From Enterovirga aerilata (GTDB lineage Bacteria > Pseudomonadota > Alphaproteobacteria > Rhizobiales > Beijerinckiaceae): 64,000 bases of DNA. Positions 59,535 to 64,000 of the stretch are shown here, in pieces. The notes beneath the pieces are model-generated. The model ran no database searches. It was given only the letters and a program-made list of their open reading frames with translations, and had not been told where the DNA came from. Location: positions 248,001 to 312,000 of the forward strand of contig NZ_JABEPP010000006.1 of assembly GCF_013044135.1 (NCBI RefSeq), given 5' to 3'. Position numbers and translations under genes: made by a program. Numbering within the stretch: the stretch's first letter is position 1; each line of letters starts with the position of its first letter.

Positions 59535-62500
59535 ATGAAGCTTGCGGACGCGACTGCGCTGCGGTTGCCGGAGGACAGCGCGGTCGCCATCCTGAGAGGG
59601 CCCGTCCGTGACGATCTGATCCGCGACGAGGTTCTGTCGGAGATCTTCGCGGCCACCGTGGCCGCCCGGCCGGATGCCACCGCAATCGTCTTCGGCGAGC
59701 GGCGCTACACCTATGCGGAAGTCGATCGCGATTCCGCGGAGCTGGCGCGCGGCCTCGTCCGGCTCGGCATCGGTCCCGGAGACGTCGTCGGGCTCTGGAT
59801 GGAGCGCGGCGCGGAGCTCCTGATCGCGCAGATCGCGATCACACGAACCGGGGCGGCATGGCTTCCCTTCGACGCCGATGCGCCGGCCGACCGCATCGCC
59901 GTGTGCCTGGAGGATTGCGGCGCGAAGGGTCTGCTGACGAGCGAGGGCCTGTCCGCCCGTGCTCCGCGGACGCGGCCGGTCCTGACCGCGCCGCAGCTTC
60001 GCGACCTCTCCGACACCCGCCCGCTCGATCCCCGCGCCGCCGGGCTGACGCCCGGGCATCCGGCCTACATGATCTACACCTCCGGCTCGACAGGCGTGCC
60101 GAAGGGCATCGTCATCACGCAGCGGAACATCTGCCACTTCCTTCGATCCGCCAACGAGATCTACGGGTTCCGGGCGGAGGACGTGGTGTTCCAGGGCGCC
60201 TCCGTCGCGTTCGACCTGTCGATGGAGGAGATCTGGATCCCGCTGATGGTCGGGGCGACGCTCTTCGTTGCGACCCCCGCCCTCATGGGCGATGTCGAAC
60301 GCCTTCCGGATCTGCTGGAAGAGGCGGGCGTGACCGTGATCGACACGGTCCCGACGCTTCTCACCATGCTGCCGCGGGACATTTCCGGACTGCGCCTGAT
60401 CCTCCTCGGCGGCGAGGCTCTTCCCGCGCCGCTCCTCGCGCGCTGGGCGAAGCCGGGGCGCCGCCTCTTCAACACCTATGGACCGACGGAGGCGACGGTC
60501 GTCGCCACCGTGGCCGAACTCCGTGCCGGAGATCCGGTCACGATCGGGCGGCCGATCCCGAACTACACCGCCTACGTGGTCGGTGAGGACGGGCGGCTCT
60601 GCGGGCCGGGCATGCCGGGCGAGCTTCTCATCGGCGGCCCGGGCATTGCGCAGGGCTATCTCGCCCGCCCGGAGCTGACCGCGGAGAAGTTCATCAAGAA
60701 TCCCTTCGGCGGGGACGGGCGCGATCCGATCCTCTACCGGTCCGGGGACGCGGTGAGCCTGACGGAGGACGGCGATCTCGCCTTCCACGGCCGCATCGAC
60801 GACCAGGTCAAGATACGCGGCTTCCGGGTGGAGCTCGGCGAGATCGAGGCGCGGCTGACCGCGATGCCGGGCGTGGCGCAGGCCGCGGTGGTCCTCCGCA
60901 GCGACGAGGGAATCGACCGGCTGGTCGCCTTCCTGGTGCCGGAGCGGGACGCCCCGCCCGAGACGCGCGACCTGCGCGACCGTCTCCGCAGGGAGGTCCC
61001 GCCCTATATGGTGCCGGACCATTTCGAGACCGCGTCGGAGCTGCCGCGGCTGTCCTCGGGCAAGGTGGACCGCAAGCGCCTGAAGGCCGTTCCGATCGCC
61101 TATGGCGATGCGGGCGGCGAGCAGGAGATGCCGGCCAACGAGACGGAGGCGGCGCTGCTGGTCGCCGCAAAGCGCGTGCTCGGGGAGCGGCCGCTCGCGC
61201 TGGACGGCGACTTCTTCACCGATCTCGGCGGCCATTCGCTTCTCGCGGCCCGGTTCGTCTCGGCCGTGCGCGAGGATCCGGCGCTCGCCTCGCTGACCAT
61301 GCAGGACGTCTACAGGCACCGTACGCTGCGGGCATTGGCCGACGTGCTGATCGAGCGCACGGGCGGGGTCGGCTCCGCCCCGGTCCAGCGTGACCTCTCC
61401 TTCGAGCACCCATCCCTGACGCGGCGCTTCCTCTGCGGCCTCGCGCAGGCGATCGCGCTGCCCTTCGTGCTCGGCCTCGTCACCCTGCAATGGCTCGGCC
61501 TCTTCATGGCCTCCGTGTTCCTCGTCCAGGGGGAGGTCGGCTTCCTCGGCGAGATGGCGATCCTGCTCGGGGTCTACACGGTCATCAATCTCGGCACGAA
61601 AGCGCTGATCATCGGCCTGAAATGGCTCATCATCGGCCGCACCCGGCCCGGCCGATACCCGCTCTGGGGCACGTATTATTTCCGCCTCTGGCTCGTTCAG
61701 CGCCTCCTGCAGGTCACCACGCTCAAGTTCCTGCAGGGCTCGCCGCTGATGCGCTTCTACCTGCGCGCGCTCGGCGCCAAGGTGGGCCGCGACGCGATCA
61801 TCTCGGAATTCGAGAGCGGCGCGATCGACCTTCTCACCATCGGCGACGGCGCGAGCGTGGGGACGAAGTGCCGCCTGGCGACCTTCGAGGTCGTTGGAAA
61901 CGAGGTCATCGTCGGGCCGATCGAGATCGGGCCGGACGCCTATATCGGCAATTCCTGCGTGATCGGGCCGGGCGCGAAGCTGGAGCGGGGCGTCGAGCTG
62001 TCCGACCTGACCCACATACCGGCCGGGCGGACGGTCGGCTCATACGAGCACTGGGACGGCTCGCCCGCCCGGAAGGTCGGGATGGTGGATGTCGCGAGCC
62101 TGCCGCCGCAATCGGAGGCCGGGCCGCTGCGCCGGGCGGTGCAGGGCGCGCTCTACGCCGTCGCCTACGTCATCATCCTCATGCTGGGGCTCGTCCCGAT
62201 CTTCCCGGCCTTCTACGTCCTCTACAACCTGAACACCTTCTTCACGGGCGTGAACGACTACAACGTGAGCTGGTCGGCGCTGCCCATGTACACCTGGCCG
62301 ACCGCCTTCGTACTGGTGGTCGCATCCGTGCTCATCATCATCGCGGTCCGGTGGATCGTGCTTCCACGGGTCCGAGAGGGGACGTTCTCGATCCATAGCT
62401 GGTTCTATCTGCGCAAATGGATCGTCGGGCTCGCGACGGAGGTTACCCTCGAGACCCTGAACTCGCTCTATGCGACGATCTACATGCGGTACTGGTACCG

Positions 62501-63572
62501 CCTGATGGGCGCGAAGATCGGCAAGGGCTCGGAAATCTCGAGCAACCTCGCCGGGCGCTACGATCTCGTCGACATCGGCAAGAACAACTTCCTCGGCGAC
62601 GAGGTCATCTTCGGCGACGAGGAGGTGCGGCGCGGCTGGATGACCTTGAAGCGGGTCAGGACCGGCGACCGGGTCTTCGTCGGCAACGACGCCGTGATCG
62701 CGGGCGGGGCGGATCTAGCCGACGGCACGCTCATCGGCGTGAAGTCGAAGCTGCCGGACAGCCTGAAGACGGGCCCGAACGAGACCTGGTTCGGGACGCC
62801 GGCCATCAGCGTGCCGAGCCGGCAGAAGGTCGATATGGGCGCGGTCTGGACCTACGATCCGCCTAAGGTCTACGTTCTGCGGCGGGCGATCTTCGAGGGC
62901 CTGCATACCTCGCTTCCGACCGCCGTGTTCATCACGTTCGGCTACATGGCCGCCGACCTGATGGCCGACCCGATCGATACGGGGAACTGGTGGGCCGCCC
63001 TCGGCATCTTCCTCGCCGCCGGCGTCGTGATCGCGCTCATCATGGTGGCGATCTCGGCGGCGATCAAATGGGCGCTCATGGGCGCCTACAGGCCCGTGAT
63101 GAAGCCGATGTGGTCGTGGTGGGCCATGCGGACGGAGGCCGTCGCGGTCCTCTACGGCGGGCTCGTTGGCAAGGCGTCGCTCGAATTCACGCGCGGAACG
63201 CCCTTCCTGCCCTGGCTGCTGCGGCTCTACGGGACGAAGATCGGCAAGGGCGTCTATCTCGACTGCACCGACTTCACCGAGTTCGACTGCGTGAGGATCG
63301 GCGATTTCTGCGTCTTCAACGACCACGCGGTCCTGCAGACGCATCTCTACGAGGACCGGATCATGAAGGTCGGCCTGATCGAGCTCGGGCGCGGCGTGTC
63401 GGTCGGACCGAACACCACCGTCCTCTACGATACGAGGATCGGCGACTACGCCCGGCTCGGGCCGCTGACCATCGTGATGCGGGGCGAGTCGATCCCCGGG
63501 CACTCCGAATGGGGCGGCGCGCCGGCGGTGCCGGTCCTGCACGAGCCCGCCCAGCCGCGCCTCGCGGCGTGA
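59535..63572 (+). CDS. Pls/PosA-type NRPS-like membrane protein
   Basis: The 1345-residue protein joins an amino-acid adenylation domain (YTSGSTGVPKG, NTYGPTEATV, YRSGDAV, K510 in SGKVDRK), a carrier domain with phosphopantetheine Ser S568 in DLGGHSLLA, and a long C-terminal part. That part alternates membrane segments (VIILMLGLVPIFPAFYVLYN, YLRKWIVGLATEVTLE) with three left-handed beta-helix-like repeats (IGDGASVGTKC, VGNDAVIAGGADLADGTLIG, VRIGDFCVFNDHAVLQT). No condensation or thioesterase domain is seen. This matches the Pls/PosA-related family that includes the epsilon-poly-L-lysine synthase. ATG 59535 is preferred for its GGGACGG site; GTG 59490 is possible. The 184 bp upstream (59351-59534) hold no other recognised feature. 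Confidence 0.85.
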   Translation: MKLADATALRLPEDSAVAILRGPVRDDLIRDEVLSEIFAATVAARPDATAIVFGERRYTYAEVDRDSAELARGLVRLGIGPGDVVGLWMERGAELLIAQIAITRTGAAWLPFDADAPADRIAVCLEDCGAKGLLTSEGLSARAPRTRPVLTAPQLRDLSDTRPLDPRAAGLTPGHPAYMIYTSGSTGVPKGIVITQRNICHFLRSANEIYGFRAEDVVFQGASVAFDLSMEEIWIPLMVGATLFVATPALMGDVERLPDLLEEAGVTVIDTVPTLLTMLPRDISGLRLILLGGEALPAPLLARWAKPGRRLFNTYGPTEATVVATVAELRAGDPVTIGRPIPNYTAYVVGEDGRLCGPGMPGELLIGGPGIAQGYLARPELTAEKFIKNPFGGDGRDPILYRSGDAVSLTEDGDLAFHGRIDDQVKIRGFRVELGEIEARLTAMPGVAQAAVVLRSDEGIDRLVAFLVPERDAPPETRDLRDRLRREVPPYMVPDHFETASELPRLSSGKVDRKRLKAVPIAYGDAGGEQEMPANETEAALLVAAKRVLGERPLALDGDFFTDLGGHSLLAARFVSAVREDPALASLTMQDVYRHRTLRALADVLIERTGGVGSAPVQRDLSFEHPSLTRRFLCGLAQAIALPFVLGLVTLQWLGLFMASVFLVQGEVGFLGEMAILLGVYTVINLGTKALIIGLKWLIIGRTRPGRYPLWGTYYFRLWLVQRLLQVTTLKFLQGSPLMRFYLRALGAKVGRDAIISEFESGAIDLLTIGDGASVGTKCRLATFEVVGNEVIVGPIEIGPDAYIGNSCVIGPGAKLERGVELSDLTHIPAGRTVGSYEHWDGSPARKVGMVDVASLPPQSEAGPLRRAVQGALYAVAYVIILMLGLVPIFPAFYVLYNLNTFFTGVNDYNVSWSALPMYTWPTAFVLVVASVLIIIAVRWIVLPRVREGTFSIHSWFYLRKWIVGLATEVTLETLNSLYATIYMRYWYRLMGAKIGKGSEISSNLAGRYDLVDIGKNNFLGDEVIFGDEEVRRGWMTLKRVRTGDRVFVGNDAVIAGGADLADGTLIGVKSKLPDSLKTGPNETWFGTPAISVPSRQKVDMGAVWTYDPPKVYVLRRAIFEGLHTSLPTAVFITFGYMAADLMADPIDTGNWWAALGIFLAAGVVIALIMVAISAAIKWALMGAYRPVMKPMWSWWAMRTEAVAVLYGGLVGKASLEFTRGTPFLPWLLRLYGTKIGKGVYLDCTDFTEFDCVRIGDFCVFNDHAVLQTHLYEDRIMKVGLIELGRGVSVGPNTTVLYDTRIGDYARLGPLTIVMRGESIPGHSEWGGAPAVPVLHEPAQPRLAA

Positions 63573-63642
63573 GAGCGGCCGTGTCTTTGCATGGAACTCC
63601 TCCCCTGCCGATCCTGACGGGGGCGGAAGGCTGGAGGTGACG

Positions 63643-64000
63643 ATGCGCGCGATGATCCTGCTGGTAGCCGCGTCCTGCGCCCTCGGGGCCTGCCTTGCCG
63701 AGGGCGCGCTCGCGCAGACGGCGCCTGCGCCCCAGCCGCCCGGCACCGCCCAGCCCGTTCCGAGCGGAGCGGCGCCCGCGGCCGAGCCGGTCACCACCGG
63801 CAGCCCCCGGCCGGGCGCGCGGCCTGCCACGGCGCCCTCGCAGCCCGGCGGCATCTATGCGCGGCCCGGCCGCTGCCGCGAGCTCGCGATCAAGCGCAAC
63901 CTGTACGGCCTCGCGCGGCAGCGCTTCATCAAGCGCTGCCGGATCGCGCGCCGCTCGATGCCGCGGCCGGCTCCGGCCGCGCCGTCGCCGTCGCAGCCGG
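63643..64000 (+). CDS. exported Pro/Ala-rich protein (runs off window)
   Basis: The open frame starts at ATG 63643 with GGAGG 5 bases upstream and runs off the right edge. A signal peptide (MILLVAASCALGACLAEGAL) is followed by about 50 Pro/Ala-rich residues, then an ordered basic block: CRELAIKRNLYGLARQRFIK and RCRIARRS, and Pro/Ala again. The spacing C...L.G..R..F...C recalls PsiF-type repeats. The composition resembles the protein at 26609. A periplasmic location is likely; the function is unknown. Confidence 0.65.
   Translation, partial: MRAMILLVAASCALGACLAEGALAQTAPAPQPPGTAQPVPSGAAPAAEPVTTGSPRPGARPATAPSQPGGIYARPGRCRELAIKRNLYGLARQRFIKRCRIARRSMPRPAPAAPSPSQP

Noticed and set aside
59391-62015. 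Reverse frame of about 870 codons opposite the NRPS-like gene
   Set aside because: No domain, charged low-complexity sequence, antisense to a clearly conserved adenylation domain.
1-64000. CRISPR array
   Set aside because: No regularly spaced direct repeats of 25-40 bp were seen anywhere in the window.

Overview
The window comes from a high-GC alphaproteobacterium, most likely of the order Hyphomicrobiales (Methylobacterium/Microvirga-like). The evidence is a histidine tRNA with the alphaproteobacterial G1-U72/A73 acceptor end, an ethylmalonyl-CoA mutase, the serA/serC pair, an NdvA-type glucan exporter, a BA14K-family protein, a periplasmic formate dehydrogenase locus, and dense tail-to-head gene packing with ATGA/GTGA overlaps. 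No CRISPR array, rRNA or complete insertion sequence was seen.

Region 1 (1-2711) is the right end of an integrative element abutting the 3' end of tRNA-His. It holds the C-terminus of one tyrosine recombinase, an excisionase-like HTH protein, two small zinc-ribbon proteins, a 37-residue membrane peptide, a complete tyrosine recombinase and a 79-residue unknown. An array of short repeats lies next to the tRNA. Region 2 (2.9-13.4 kb) is chromosomal backbone: a Nudix hydrolase, a tartrate/D-malate-type dehydrogenase, a DMT transporter, a HicA/HicB-like pair whose toxin gene is frameshifted, the serine pathway unit serC-sseB-serA with a candidate leader, ethylmalonyl-CoA mutase, and a PilZ protein.

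Region 3 (13.7-27.3 kb) is the most distinctive block: a complete periplasmic, Tat-exported formate dehydrogenase system. Five overlapping accessory genes (a degenerate biotin/lipoate-ligase-like protein and DUF6505, DUF6352, DUF3305 and DUF3306 proteins) lead into a gene fusing a Cro/YdaS-type HTH to a TorD chaperone. The Tat peptide FdhX, catalytic FdhA, iron-sulfur FdhB, cytochrome b FdhC and two small exported proteins follow. A multi-cluster ferredoxin-like protein is encoded divergently, and a WD40-cytochrome c fusion faces it.

Region 4 (27.5-35.6 kb) is a five-gene dipeptide/oligopeptide ABC importer with palindromic intergenic repeats, a divergent Asp/Glu/hydantoin racemase-family gene and malonyl-CoA decarboxylase. 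Region 5 (35.8-59.4 kb) is housekeeping and metabolic: glucan exporter, xanthine-guanine phosphoribosyltransferase, dual-specificity phosphatase, ROK sugar kinase, a second DMT transporter, a monomeric sarcosine oxidase-type flavoenzyme, an acryloyl-CoA reductase-like MDR, threonylcarbamoyl-AMP synthase, acyl-CoA dehydrogenase, CorA, YgfZ, Tag, an HD hydrolase, XseB, TlyA, an RlmD-like methyltransferase, PdxH, a CbpA-like DnaJ, FabI and a histidine phosphatase that apparently starts with CTG. Region 6 (59.5-64.0 kb) holds a 1345-residue Pls-type NRPS-like membrane protein and the start of a secreted Pro/Ala-rich protein that runs off the window.

Formate oxidation, the ethylmalonyl-CoA pathway and serine metabolism together fit an organism able to use C1/C2 compounds or organic acids; that is inference from gene content. 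Every domain name here was assigned by reading sequence, without database searches.
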